DNA from: Ga0077555 sp041397775
Lineage (GTDB): Bacteria > Pseudomonadota > Alphaproteobacteria > Rhizobiales > Hyphomicrobiaceae
Direction: 5' to 3'
Assembly: GCA_041397775.1 (NCBI GenBank)
Contig: JAWKWB010000010.1
Coordinates: 62,001-126,000 of the forward strand
DNA: 64,000 nt
The translations under genes and the position numbers were made by a program. The notes beneath the pieces were generated by a model. That model did not search any database. It was given only the letters and a program-made list of their open reading frames with translations, and was not told where the DNA came from. This document shows, piece after piece, positions 37,107 to 45,638 of the stretch; position 1 is the first letter of the stretch; every line of letters starts with the position of its first letter.

Positions 37107-37952
37107 ATGAACTTCGAGCAGCAAATCCGGATCGACCCTCAGGGGCTGTTCGAGTTCGACAGCCGTCCGCGTGCGCAGAGCCTGGCACGGGAGCGCCAGG
37201 CACCCAGGAGCGATGCCGACATCCGCTGTCGCGGCATGATCTCCTGGCACGCATCGCGCCGTGCCATCTGCGTCAAATTCCGGCCCGCGCTGATGACATC
37301 GCCGGCGCTGGAGCGGATCACCGGATGGCTGCAGAGCGAGGCCGGACCGCGCATTCATCTCCACTACTGGGCCGAAAAGGACTGGAACGACGAGCTGCAT
37401 GGCAATCCGCGCGCGGCGGCCCGCAGGATCGAGGCCCTGGCGCGCTTCTACGGTGCCGGCAGCTTCAGCACCCCGAGACGGCGCATCAAGGCACCGCGCG
37501 AGGCGGCCAGGATCGGACGGCACGCCAGCCTGTTGGCGTTCTGGCGCGAGCGCGCCGGACGCTTCGAGGGCGACGGAGATCTTCGCCTCGTCCAGGACCT
37601 GACAGCGGGGAGAGCCACGCTCTTCCACCATGCCAATGATGGCGGCTTCCACATGATTTCTGTGGGGAATGGCCTGTTGTCGGGCCTTCGGAACTGGTCG
37701 TCTGCCCGGCCGGGCGTATCGCTCGACGCATACCCTGACGCCGGATACCGCGCGCAGGTCCACGCCGTCTATTCGCAGGTGATGCGGTCCGGCAATCCGG
37801 TGTTCGATGAAGTAGACGGCTTCTTCGCTGTTCCGCGGGAGCCATGCATGCGTCGCGCGTACCATCGTATCGTGGTGCCTTTGCACGCGGGCCGGCAGCG
37901 TTTCCTGATCGCGGCGACCATCCTCGACGACGACATCGACCTGCGCGCTTGA
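37107..37952 (+). CDS. Hypothetical protein with possible C-terminal PAS-like domain
   Basis: A 281-residue protein from ATG 37107 (ggggg upstream; a GTG at 37002 would add 35 residues). The N-terminal half is Arg/Ala-rich and unfamiliar (FEQQIRIDPQGLFEFDSRPR). The C-terminal half, with VYSQVMRSGNPVFDEVDGFF and YHRIVVPLHAGRQRFLIAAT, resembles the PAS-type ligand-binding domain seen in many short alphaproteobacterial sensors. No output domain or membrane segment is present. The 195 bp before it contain only a weak hairpin. Family assignment is tentative. Confidence 0.6.
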   Translation: MNFEQQIRIDPQGLFEFDSRPRAQSLARERQAPRSDADIRCRGMISWHASRRAICVKFRPALMTSPALERITGWLQSEAGPRIHLHYWAEKDWNDELHGNPRAAARRIEALARFYGAGSFSTPRRRIKAPREAARIGRHASLLAFWRERAGRFEGDGDLRLVQDLTAGRATLFHHANDGGFHMISVGNGLLSGLRNWSSARPGVSLDAYPDAGYRAQVHAVYSQVMRSGNPVFDEVDGFFAVPREPCMRRAYHRIVVPLHAGRQRFLIAATILDDDIDLRA

Positions 37953-38058
37953 GCGAACCACGCCGCTGCGCCCCACCCTGCTACGACATGCCAGCTTGTG
38001 CTCCTGCGCCCAGAGCGTTGGAGTGCGGCGCAGACGGTGTTGTGTGAGGGGGGGCGCG

Positions 38059-38460
38059 ATGGCAGATGAGACCGACAAGCAGCAGGTGACGCTCTACGAG
38101 GCGATCGGCGGGGAAGAGACCGTGCGCCGGCTCGTGCGCCGCTTCTACGAGCTGATGGACACCCTGCCCGAGGCGAAGGCCTGCCGCGACGTGCACCCCC
38201 CGAGCCTGGCAGGCAGCGAGCAGAAGCTGTTCGAGTACTTGACCGGCTGGCTCGGCGGGCCGCAGCTCTACCAGGAGAAATACGGCCATCCGATGCTGCG
38301 CCGCCGCCACTTCGTCGCGCCCATCGGCCCCGACGAACGCGACGGCTGGTTGCTGTGCTTCAGGCGCGCGCTGGACGAGACTATCGACAGCGCTGCCTTG
38401 CGCGAGGCGGTCTGGCAGCCGGCCCATCGCCTGGCCATGCACATGCAGAACAAGGCGTGA
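38059..38460 (+). CDS. Group II truncated hemoglobin
   Basis: A 133-residue 2-on-2 globin: TLYEAIGGEETVRRLVRRFY (helix A/B with B10 Tyr30), LTGWLGGPQLYQEKYGHPML, proximal His84 in RRRHFVAPIG, and Trp97 at position G8 (DGWLLCF), the mark of group II. It binds O2, NO or peroxide; roles in NO/peroxide detoxification are known for the group. It lies upstream of KptA and an Hsp20 gene but with gaps of 145-180 bp, so separate promoters are likely. Confidence 0.93.
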   Translation: MADETDKQQVTLYEAIGGEETVRRLVRRFYELMDTLPEAKACRDVHPPSLAGSEQKLFEYLTGWLGGPQLYQEKYGHPMLRRRHFVAPIGPDERDGWLLCFRRALDETIDSAALREAVWQPAHRLAMHMQNKA

Positions 38461-38639
38461 GGCAGCGCGGCAGGTTGCCCCGACGGTAAGGGCTCATGCA
38501 GAATGCCACGCGGTCCGTTGCGCGACGGGTCGCTGTCGCGAGGCGTGTCGATGGGGACCCCGTTCGCCAACCGCAGCGCCCGGACGCTGTCGGCCTTGGA
38601 CCAATTGCGTCGAAGAACGGGGGAGCCTGGGAGGCCGTC

Positions 38640-39191
38640 ATGGATCGCGATACCATCGCAAAAAGCCGCTTCATGAGCCTCGTCCTGCGCCACAAGCCCG
38701 AGGAGATCGGGTTGACGCTCGACGCGCAGGGCTGGGCGCACGTGACCGAACTGGTCGAGAAGGCTGGGCGGCATGGGGTCGCCCTGACGCCCGCGCTCGT
38801 CACCCGGATCGTGGCGGAGAGCGACAAGAAGCGCTTTGCCCTGAGCGCGGACGGCCTGCGGATCCGCGCCAACCAGGGCCATTCCGTAGCCATCGACCTG
38901 GGGTTGACGCCCCAGTCGCCGCCCGGGTGCCTCTACCACGGCACGGCCGAGCACAACCTCGCCTCGATCCGCGCGTCGGGCCTCAACGCGGCAAGCCGGC
39001 AGCACGTGCATTTGTCACCCGATCCACAAACGGCGTTGAAAGTCGGCAGCCGCCATGGACGGCCCGTCGTGCTCGTCGTCGACGCCGGCGCGATGCACGC
39101 TGAAGGACACGTGTTCTATCGCTCGCACAACGGCGTATGGCTCGCCGACGCAGTGCCCCCGCGCTTCATCGCATTCCCGGACCCCGGTTGA
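38640..39191 (+). CDS. kptA: RNA 2'-phosphotransferase KptA/Tpt1
   Basis: A 183-residue protein with the full Tpt1 set: SRFMSLVLRHKPEEIGLTLD, GWAHVTELV, LYHGTAEHNLASIRASGL, HVHLSPDPQTA and FYRSHNGVWLADAVPPRF. The enzyme removes an internal RNA 2'-phosphate by transferring it to NAD, giving ADP-ribose 1'',2''-cyclic phosphate. In eukaryotes this finishes tRNA splicing; the bacterial substrate is unclear because bacteria lack that ligation pathway. ATG 38640 has gggagg upstream. Confidence 0.93.
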   Translation: MDRDTIAKSRFMSLVLRHKPEEIGLTLDAQGWAHVTELVEKAGRHGVALTPALVTRIVAESDKKRFALSADGLRIRANQGHSVAIDLGLTPQSPPGCLYHGTAEHNLASIRASGLNAASRQHVHLSPDPQTALKVGSRHGRPVVLVVDAGAMHAEGHVFYRSHNGVWLADAVPPRFIAFPDPG

Positions 39192-39336
39192 GAAATCCAA
39201 TCTTTCCGCACGTTCTTGACCGGCATCAACGATGCCCGTGCGGGTTCGCGCGAGCATCGCGGCGTCGTACCATCGTGAGGCCCGCAGCCGTCGCGGAGGG
39301 TCATCCGCGCGCGTGCCTCCAGGATCGAGGACAGCC

Positions 39337-39831
39337 ATGGCACAAGAGATCAAGAAATCGGAAGCAGCTCCGGCGCCCATGCAACGCTACGCCGATCCGT
39401 TTTCGGCAATGCGCGCCGAGTTCGATCGCGTGTTCGACAACTTCCTGGGGCGCGGTTTCGGCGGCTTGCCGGCATTCGCGCGCAGCGAAGGCCTGACGTT
39501 GCAGCCCAGCATCGACGTCCGCGAGACGGACAAGGAGCTGGTGGTTGAAGCCGAGCTGCCCGGCCTGGACGAAAAGGACGTCAACGTCACGCTCAACAGC
39601 GGCGTGCTGACGCTGAAGGGCGAAAAGAAGTCCGAGCGTGAGGAAAAGAAGGACGACTACCATCTCATGGAGCGCAGCTTCGGCAGCTTCCAGCGGTCGT
39701 TCCGTGTCGGCGACACGGTCGATGCCGACAAGGTGACCGCGGCCTTCGCCAATGGCGTGCTGAAGGTGACGATGCCCAAGAAGGCAGAGGCCGTGAAAGC
39801 TGAGAAGCGCATTCCGATCGGCCGCGGCTGA
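39337..39831 (+). CDS. Small heat-shock protein, Hsp20/alpha-crystallin family
   Basis: A 164-residue protein with an alpha-crystallin domain (about 55-150): PSIDVRETDKELVVEAELPG, GVLTLKGEKKSEREEKKDDY, HLMERSFGSFQRSF and the C-terminal ANGVLKVTMPK. A flexible N-terminus and an RIPIG tail containing the I-x-I/V oligomerisation motif are present. It is an ATP-independent holdase for unfolded proteins in heat or other stress. ATG 39337 is preceded by cgagga. No clear heat-shock promoter was found. Confidence 0.95.
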   Translation: MAQEIKKSEAAPAPMQRYADPFSAMRAEFDRVFDNFLGRGFGGLPAFARSEGLTLQPSIDVRETDKELVVEAELPGLDEKDVNVTLNSGVLTLKGEKKSEREEKKDDYHLMERSFGSFQRSFRVGDTVDADKVTAAFANGVLKVTMPKKAEAVKAEKRIPIGRG

Positions 39832-39911
39832 GACGGGATCGCAGGTCCAGGGCATCTGGCGGCGGCGCGGCGAGCCGGGCTGCCGCAGGCCATCGGGGAG
39901 CGGCGTTGGCA

Positions 39912-40577
39912 ATGACGGAATATACGCAGCGTCGCGAGGCGATGGTCGCCTCTCAGATCGAACGCCGCGGCATCGACGATCCCCTGGTCCTCGACGCCAT
40001 GCGGAGCGTGCCGCGCGAGGTGTTCGTGCCCGAGCACCTGCGCAACGAGGCCTATGGCGACTGGCCGCTGCCGATCGGTGCAGGGCAGACCATTTCCCAG
40101 CCCTACATCGTCGCGTACATGATCGCGGCGCTGGAACTCGATGGCGGCGAGAAGGCGCTGGAGATCGGCTCGGGCTCGGGCTACGCGGCCGCGATCATGG
40201 CCACGATCGCCAGCCACGTGTACGGCATCGAGCGCATCGCCATGCTGGCCGAGCAGTCCGCCCGCAACCTGGCGGCCGCCGGCTGCGACAACGTCACCAT
40301 CCGCTGCGCCGACGGGACCCGAGGCTGGCCCGAGGAGGCGCCTTTCGACGCCATCCTCGTTTCCGCCGGCGCCCCCGACGTGCCGCAGACGCTCAAGGAA
40401 CAACTGGCGGTGGGCGGCCGGATGGTCGTTCCCGTCGGCGAGGACCCGCATGCACAGGACCTCGTGCGCGTGACCCGCATCGGCGACGACGAATGGTCGG
40501 AGGAAACCATGACGGCCGTGCGCTTCGTCCCCCTCATCGGCCTCCAGGGTTGGGACGCCGGTGCGGACAGGCGGTGA
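39912..40577 (+). CDS. pcm: Protein-L-isoaspartate O-methyltransferase
   Basis: A 221-residue protein with MVASQIERRGIDDPLVLDAM at the start, VPREVFVPEHLRNEAYGDWP, the substrate/SAM loop GQTISQPYIVAYM and motif I ALEIGSGSGYAAAIMA, all typical of PCMT. It methylates L-isoaspartyl residues so that damaged proteins can be repaired. A TTG two codons upstream (39906) is an alternative start. It follows the Hsp20 gene by 80 bp, fitting a protein-damage context. Confidence 0.95.
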   Translation: MTEYTQRREAMVASQIERRGIDDPLVLDAMRSVPREVFVPEHLRNEAYGDWPLPIGAGQTISQPYIVAYMIAALELDGGEKALEIGSGSGYAAAIMATIASHVYGIERIAMLAEQSARNLAAAGCDNVTIRCADGTRGWPEEAPFDAILVSAGAPDVPQTLKEQLAVGGRMVVPVGEDPHAQDLVRVTRIGDDEWSEETMTAVRFVPLIGLQGWDAGADRR

Positions 40578-40678
40578 TCGGGCGCCGATCGCGCAGGCCA
40601 TGATCCTTGCTGCGCACGCACTGGCCAAAGGCGCTGCCACGGCATAGGTTGGTCGCGCACGCACGCGATAGGGGAACC

Positions 40679-41338
40679 ATGGCCAAGCTCAAGACCGTGA
40701 CATTGAATTTGCCCGCCTCGAAAGAGGAACTGGCGAAGCTGGAGTTGGGCACTGTCGTCTATTTGAGCGGGCGCGTGCATACGGCGCGCGAGGGCGTCTA
40801 CAAGCGCGCCGTCGAGGAGCGCTGCAACGTGCCCTCCGACATCGGCACGGCGAGCTTCCACTGTTCTCCGGCCGCAAGCGTCGGCCCGAACGGCGAATTG
40901 ACCGTTGGCGCTGTCACGGCCACCGCGTCGTTCCGCTTCGCCAAGTGGATCGACGGCTGGCTCGGCATGTCCGGCTGCAACGTCATCATCGGCAAGGGCG
41001 GGATGACGAGCGACATCTACAAGGAGAGCTTCGTGCCTCACGGCGCCATCTACTTGACGACGGTGGGCTATGGCACGGGCGCACTGCTGGGGCGCGGCAT
41101 CAAGAAGGTCGTGGCCGCGCACTGGCTCGACGAAGTCGGCATCGCGCAGGCGATCTGGGTCCTGGACGTCGAAAAGTTCGGGCCCTTCATCGTAGAGAGC
41201 GATCTTGCCGGCAACTCGCTGTTCGAGCGAGAGAACGCCAAGATCGCCCCAGGTATCGAGAAGCTCTACGCGGGCACCAAGCCCGCCACGCTACGCCGTT
41301 TCGGCGAGACGAGCGACAAGACCGACGAGGTCATCTGA
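40679..41338 (+). CDS. Class I fumarate hydratase / tartrate dehydratase, beta subunit
   Basis: A 219-residue protein with the swivelling beta-domain motifs of Fe-S hydro-lyases: LGTVVYLSGRVHTAREGVYK, GWLGMSGCNVIIGKGGM and GAIYLTTVGYGTGALLGRGI. It should combine with a separate alpha subunit to make the active enzyme; the only candidate in the window is at 30975, on the same strand but about 8.7 kb away. aggggaa precedes the ATG. Confidence 0.88.
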   Translation: MAKLKTVTLNLPASKEELAKLELGTVVYLSGRVHTAREGVYKRAVEERCNVPSDIGTASFHCSPAASVGPNGELTVGAVTATASFRFAKWIDGWLGMSGCNVIIGKGGMTSDIYKESFVPHGAIYLTTVGYGTGALLGRGIKKVVAAHWLDEVGIAQAIWVLDVEKFGPFIVESDLAGNSLFERENAKIAPGIEKLYAGTKPATLRRFGETSDKTDEVI

Positions 41339-41368
41339 CCCGGCGTGCCGCTCGCTCGACCGCGTCGC

Positions 41369-41671
41369 TTACCACCTGCGGTAATGGCGACGAATGTGCG
41401 GCTTGTAGTAGAAGCGGTACGGCCGGTAGTACCTATGGTGCCGCCGATAGTGGTACCGGGGCGTCGCATAGTAGTAGAACTTCGGCCGGTAATGGTGCCG
41501 ATGCCTGTAGCGGCGATAGTGCACGGTCTGCGCCAAGGTCGCGCCGGCCCGTTCGGCGGCGGGGATCGTGGTCGCGATGCCTGTGCCCGCGGCCGCTTGA
41601 GCCGGAGCCGTCGTTACGTAAGAGAGAATCGAGAGACTTGCAGCAATAGCCGCCAGCCAGATCCGTTTCAT
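41369..41671 (-). CDS. Secreted His/Tyr/Arg-rich small protein
   Basis: A 100-residue protein from ATG 41671 (ggag 8 bp upstream). A signal peptide ends at about TTAPAQA. The mature C-terminal half is almost entirely His, Tyr, Arg, Phe and Lys (for example HYRRYRHRHHYRPKFYYY), with no acidic residue. Proteins of this composition are common as exported alphaproteobacterial hypotheticals; metal binding or envelope attachment is a guess. An upstream ATG at 41683 is a less likely start. It ends convergently with fumarase beta. Confidence 0.72.
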   Translation of the reverse strand: MKRIWLAAIAASLSILSYVTTAPAQAAAGTGIATTIPAAERAGATLAQTVHYRRYRHRHHYRPKFYYYATPRYHYRRHHRYYRPYRFYYKPHIRRHYRRW

Positions 41672-41792
41672 ACTGATCTCCATGCTGGTCGTAGTTCCTC
41701 CTCGGCAGTGACGAACGTATGTTAACACGAAAGTTACGCGACGCACCCCGAAATGTCGGCCAGCGTCAATGAGTTGACCACAAAGTGAACAT

Positions 41793-42227
41793 ATGACCGA
41801 TCTCGATCTCACCAATAGAGCGACGTTCAAGACCTGGAACCGGGTCTCGGTGCGCTACAACGACCTCGACCCTCTGGGGCACGTCAACAACACGGCCTTG
41901 GCGATATTTCTCGAGCAGGCGCGCTGCGAGTTGATCACCCCGCGCCTCAAGGCCCACAGCCGCAGTCTCGACATGGTCCTGGCCTCGACGCGGCTCGATT
42001 ACCTCGAGGAAATGCACTACCCGGGCGAGGTGGAGATCGGCACGATCGCGACGCGGCTGGGGACGAAATCGTTCGAGCTTGCCCATGGAGCCTTCCAGGA
42101 CGGTGTCTGTGCCGGCACCGGCAGCGTCGTTCTGGTCTTCTTCGACCTCGACAAGCGCAGTTCGGTGGCCCCGCCGCCAGAGATCCGCGCGTTGATCGAA
42201 GGCCTGATGGCAGAGGCGCCGCGATGA
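41793..42227 (+). CDS. Acyl-CoA thioesterase, 4HBT hotdog family
   Basis: A 144-residue hotdog-fold protein with the 4HBT/YbgC-like motif RYNDLDPLGHVNNTALAIFL (catalytic Asp in the Dx-DP-GHVNN loop) and a central LDYLEEMHYPGEVEIGT strand pair. It hydrolyses acyl-CoA thioesters in the cytoplasm; chain specificity is unknown. It overlaps the next small gene by 4 bp (ATGA). Confidence 0.9.
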   Translation: MTDLDLTNRATFKTWNRVSVRYNDLDPLGHVNNTALAIFLEQARCELITPRLKAHSRSLDMVLASTRLDYLEEMHYPGEVEIGTIATRLGTKSFELAHGAFQDGVCAGTGSVVLVFFDLDKRSSVAPPPEIRALIEGLMAEAPR

Positions 42228-42487
42228 GGGTGAAGCTGCTCGTGGTTGCATCGTCGGTCGCGATCGTCGTCGCCGCGGGCTGGGGCATGCGGGGGCTGGC
42301 CACGCCCGTCCCAGGCTCGGAGCGCGCGCGCCACACGCCCTTCCACATCGGCTGCAAACATCACAATCACGGCCCGAAATGGCATGCCGGTCACGGCCGC
42401 ACGTTGCAGGGCAGCCGCTGGGCGCGCGACGAGGGATCCGCAGACGATGGTCTCGCCGCGCGTGCCATCACCAGCGGGCGGCCCTGA
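42224..42487 (+). CDS. Small exported or membrane-anchored hypothetical protein
   Basis: An 87-residue protein starting in the thioesterase stop (ATGA overlap), which supports it as real. The N-terminus MRVKLLVVASSVAIVVAAGW is a signal peptide or anchor, followed by a His-rich stretch (HIGCKHHNHGPKWHAGHG) and a low-complexity tail. Not recognised. It ends 7 bp before the convergent deacetylase gene. Confidence 0.5.
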   Translation: MRVKLLVVASSVAIVVAAGWGMRGLATPVPGSERARHTPFHIGCKHHNHGPKWHAGHGRTLQGSRWARDEGSADDGLAARAITSGRP

Positions 42488-42494
42488 GCGGACC

Positions 42495-43376
42495 TCACGC
42501 CGCCTTGGCGTCGGCGGCGATGAACCAGTCGGCGATCTCACTCGACGTCACGAATACCGTGTCCGGGCGCGCCATCAGCATGTCGAGCGCCTTTTCCATG
42601 TAGTAGGCCCGGTGCGGCACGCCGATCAGGTGTGGATGCAGGCCGAACGTCAGGATGCGCGGTTGGTGGGCGATCTCGCGTTCGAGCACCTTCAACGTGG
42701 TCTCCAGGCGGCGCAGCAACGCGTCGCTGGAGTGGTTTTGCACCACCCAGATCGGAACGTCGTTGAGCTCCCACGTGTAGGGCAGGGATAGCAGCCGCCC
42801 GTGCTTCGTCTCGATCCAGCAGGGCAGGTCGTCCAGCACCCAGTCGTGCGTGAAGTCGAGCCCGCACTTCTTGAGGATGTCGGGCGTATCGTGGCTCTCC
42901 GCACCGCCTGCCCCGAACCAGCCGCGCACCTTGCGCCCGTCCGCCTGCTCGAGCCGGGCAAGGCAGCGGCGGATCTCCGCCTCCTCGTCGTCCACCTGCT
43001 TGAGCGAGCGCTGGAACCAGCCGTGCCCCACCAGTTCCCAGCCCGCCTCCACGACCTCGTGCATCAACGCCGGGTAGACGTCCGCCACCTCCGCGTTGGT
43101 GAAGGCGGTGGCCTTGAGGCCGCGCTGGCCCATCATGTCGAGGAAGCGGGGCATGCCGCAGCGCATGCCGTACTCGACCCACGAGAAGTTCGGCAGGTCG
43201 GGGGGCGGCACCTGCGCGCCGTGCGGTGGCGGCAGGATGCCGCGCGGCATCGGCCGGTCGAAGGGCCAATGCTCGATGTTCATGACGACATTGACCATCA
43301 GCGGCTTGCCATCGAGCGGCGTGAGCTTGCGGCGCTGGCTGGACAGCTCGAAGGGAATGCGGGGATTGCTGCTCAT
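42495..43376 (-). CDS. Polysaccharide deacetylase family protein (PuuE/allantoinase-like)
   Basis: A 293-residue NodB-fold protein. VMVNVVMNIEHWP replaces the usual Asp pair near the start; ELVGHGWFQRSL carries the conserved metal His; WFGAGGAESHDTPDILKK and LTFGLHPHLIGVPHR form the remaining active-site segments. This cytoplasmic subgroup includes the non-cofactor allantoinase PuuE and other amidohydrolases rather than chitin deacetylases, so small-molecule amide hydrolysis is more likely than cell-wall work. It follows the SDR and crotonase genes on the same strand. Confidence 0.82.
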   Translation of the reverse strand: MSSNPRIPFELSSQRRKLTPLDGKPLMVNVVMNIEHWPFDRPMPRGILPPPHGAQVPPPDLPNFSWVEYGMRCGMPRFLDMMGQRGLKATAFTNAEVADVYPALMHEVVEAGWELVGHGWFQRSLKQVDDEEAEIRRCLARLEQADGRKVRGWFGAGGAESHDTPDILKKCGLDFTHDWVLDDLPCWIETKHGRLLSLPYTWELNDVPIWVVQNHSSDALLRRLETTLKVLEREIAHQPRILTFGLHPHLIGVPHRAYYMEKALDMLMARPDTVFVTSSEIADWFIAADAKAA

Positions 43377-43432
43377 GTGCGTCCTTGGCTGCGCTGCGGG
43401 GAGGGGCTGTCGCTGCGGCCCTGTGGCCACGC

Positions 43433-44284
43433 TCAGATCTGCGAGTAGCCTGAACCCTTGGTGGCCACGCCGCGCCCGGTCGGGTTGGCGATCAGGCCAT
43501 ACTCGCCGAGGATCTGCTGGCTGTAGGTCACGCGCCCGTTGACCGTCTGCGGCGGCTCGCTCGCCAGAAGCAGTGCAGCGCGGGCCATGTACGACATCGG
43601 CTCGCCGCGCGGGTCGTCCATGCTGGCCATCAGCTTGTGGTAGACGGTGCCCGGCGTCGCAACCGTCTGCGAGGGCGAGACGGCGGCCACCGTGATGTTG
43701 TGGTCGGCGACTTCCTGCGCCAGCCCCTGGGTGAAGCGCTCGAGCGCCGCCTTCGTCGCACCGTACATGACGCTGCCGTTGACGGGGCGGGCGCCGGTGA
43801 AGGGCGTGCGGCCCGGTCCGATCGCCGATCCCGACGAGATGTTCACGATGGCGCCGCTCCGCCGTGCGATCATCCCCGGCAGGACCATTTGCGAGAGCAT
43901 GAACGGCCCGTGGACATTGACCGCGAAGGCCTTCGCCCAGTGCTTCACATTGTAGTCGACGATGAGCTTGTAGTAGGTGAGTGCGGCATTGTTGACGAGG
44001 ATGTCGACCGGACCGAACGCCTCTTGCGCGGTCTTGACGAGGCGCTGGCAGTCCTCCTCGTTCGAAACGTCCATCGCCACCGCGCGCGCCGCGCCGCCCG
44101 CAGCCTCGATCTCGGCCACTGTTCCCGCCAGCGAGCCGGTGAGAATGCGATGATCGCCCTCGTTCAAGGTGCGCGCGGCGCACACGATGCGCGCGCCCTC
44201 GCTGGCGAAGAGCTTGGCGATCTCAGCCCCGATGCCCCGGCTGGCGCCGGTCACGACCACGGTCTTTCCCTCGAGCTTGCCCAT
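43433..44284 (-). CDS. Short-chain dehydrogenase/reductase
   Basis: A 283-residue SDR with the NAD(P) motif TGASRGIGAEIA (TGxxxGIG), NNAALTYYKL, the catalytic Ser in VNISSGSAIG and the YGATK (YxxxK) pair. The Arg after ACAARTLNEG suggests NADPH preference. The 46-bp gap to the crotonase gene and the 56-bp gap to the deacetylase gene point to one minus-strand operon, presumably a small catabolic pathway. Substrate unknown. Confidence 0.9.
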   Translation of the reverse strand: MGKLEGKTVVVTGASRGIGAEIAKLFASEGARIVCAARTLNEGDHRILTGSLAGTVAEIEAAGGAARAVAMDVSNEEDCQRLVKTAQEAFGPVDILVNNAALTYYKLIVDYNVKHWAKAFAVNVHGPFMLSQMVLPGMIARRSGAIVNISSGSAIGPGRTPFTGARPVNGSVMYGATKAALERFTQGLAQEVADHNITVAAVSPSQTVATPGTVYHKLMASMDDPRGEPMSYMARAALLLASEPPQTVNGRVTYSQQILGEYGLIANPTGRGVATKGSGYSQI

Positions 44285-44330
44285 CTGGCGTCCCCTGTCT
44301 GGTTCGGTACGTTCAGGATGCAGGATCGTG

Positions 44331-45161
44331 TCAGCGGCCCTTGAAGACCGGCTTGCGCTTCTCCACGAATGCCCGCACGGCCTCTTTGTGGTCGGCGGTG
44401 CCCTGGGTGCGCATCATGCGCTCGGCTTCGCGGTCGATGGCGTCGCGATGGCTGAGCGTCAGGGCTTCGTCGAGATTGTCCTTGATGTAGCCGAGTGCGA
44501 CCGAGGGGCCATCCGCCAATGACTTGGCGAGCGCGAACGCTTCGGCCTGCAACGCCGCGTCCGCGACGATGCGATGGATGATCCCCAGTTCCGCGGCCCG
44601 CGCCGCATCGAGCCGGTCGGCGGTCAGCATGAGTTCGCGCGCCCGGCTCGGCCCCACCGCGCGCGTCAGCAGCCAGGCGATGCCGTAGTCGCCGGAAAGT
44701 CCGACCTTGGCATAGCCCGTGGTCACGAACGCGGACGTCGCGGCGATGCGGATGTCGCAGGCGAGTGCGAGCGCCAGGCCGGCACCGGCGGCAGCACCGG
44801 GCAGGGCGGCGACCGTTGGCTTGCGCAGCGCATAGAGCGTGCCGGCCGAGCCCTGGTGACGCTCCTGCATGATGCGGAAGCGCTCCTCCTGCGTATGGTC
44901 CGTCGGTGCGCGGCGGTCGCCCATGTTCTTGACGTCACCGCCCGAGCAGAAAGCAGTGCCGGCACCCGTGATCAGCAGGGCGCGGACCTCCGGATCGGCG
45001 CCGCAGGCAGCGATCATGCGGCGCAGTGCGGGCGAAAGCTCCGTGGAGAGCGCGTTGCGCGCCTCGGGCCGGTTGAGCGTGATGACCGCGACACCCGCGC
45101 GCACCACGCACAGCAGCTGGCCGGTTCCCGTATCGATCGAGCGCTCTGGCGCCATGGACAT
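44331..45161 (-). CDS. Enoyl-CoA hydratase/isomerase (crotonase) family protein lacking both catalytic Glu
   Basis: A 276-residue crotonase from ATG 45161 (gggggag upstream; ATG 45155 also possible). The oxyanion-hole motifs are intact: CSGGDVKNMG and ALPGAAAGAGLALALACDIR. The positions of the two Glu used by true hydratases (E144 and E164 in rat enzyme) are Ala130 and Ala151, so it is more likely an isomerase, hydrolase or decarboxylase-type crotonase. It is the first gene of the crotonase-SDR-deacetylase operon. Confidence 0.87.
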   Translation of the reverse strand: MSMAPERSIDTGTGQLLCVVRAGVAVITLNRPEARNALSTELSPALRRMIAACGADPEVRALLITGAGTAFCSGGDVKNMGDRRAPTDHTQEERFRIMQERHQGSAGTLYALRKPTVAALPGAAAGAGLALALACDIRIAATSAFVTTGYAKVGLSGDYGIAWLLTRAVGPSRARELMLTADRLDAARAAELGIIHRIVADAALQAEAFALAKSLADGPSVALGYIKDNLDEALTLSHRDAIDREAERMMRTQGTADHKEAVRAFVEKRKPVFKGR

Positions 45162-45314
45162 CGTCTCCCCCAGTTCAATTCGGTGAGAGCGTCCTCGGTC
45201 CTGCGGCGATTGTCCAGTGCCCGCTTTGCCGGCGCGCGGCATGATCGCAGCAAGGATCGTCGTCCGGTGGGGACGCCGGAGCTGGGATCGATATGTCGGA
45301 AGGGAAAGTCTGGT

Positions 45315-45388
45315 TGGAGGCCACGCCCGGAATCGAACCGGGGTAAACGGATTTGCAGTCCGGCGCGTAACCACTCCGCCACGTGGCC
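45315..45388 (-). tRNA. tRNA-Cys (anticodon GCA)
   Basis: A 74-nt cloverleaf on the minus strand: acceptor ggccacg pairs with cgtggcc, discriminator T, and the CCA end is encoded (45317-45315). The anticodon loop ctgcaaa carries GCA, and the T arm has ggttcgattcc. It lies between the crotonase operon and the SAF oxidoreductase. The 250 bp from here to 45638 show no other feature. Confidence 0.97.
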
Positions 45389-45638
45389 ATCCATCGAAGA
45401 CGTACCGTCTTCGCCGCTCTCGATACACCTGCCCTCTTAATAAGGCGCAAAGGCGAACCGGAACGGCAAACCGTCTATCACGAGACCGTGAGGGATGGCA
45501 ACGCCATGCTTGCGCCGCTCCTCCACAGAAGTCGCCGCTGTGTGGCCTGCCTGCGGCATGTGGGGCCGTTGAAGGCGTTGACGTGGCCGCCTGGGGGGTG
45601 TTTGGTCGAAAAATTCGAGAGATGAAGGGGGCAGGCAG

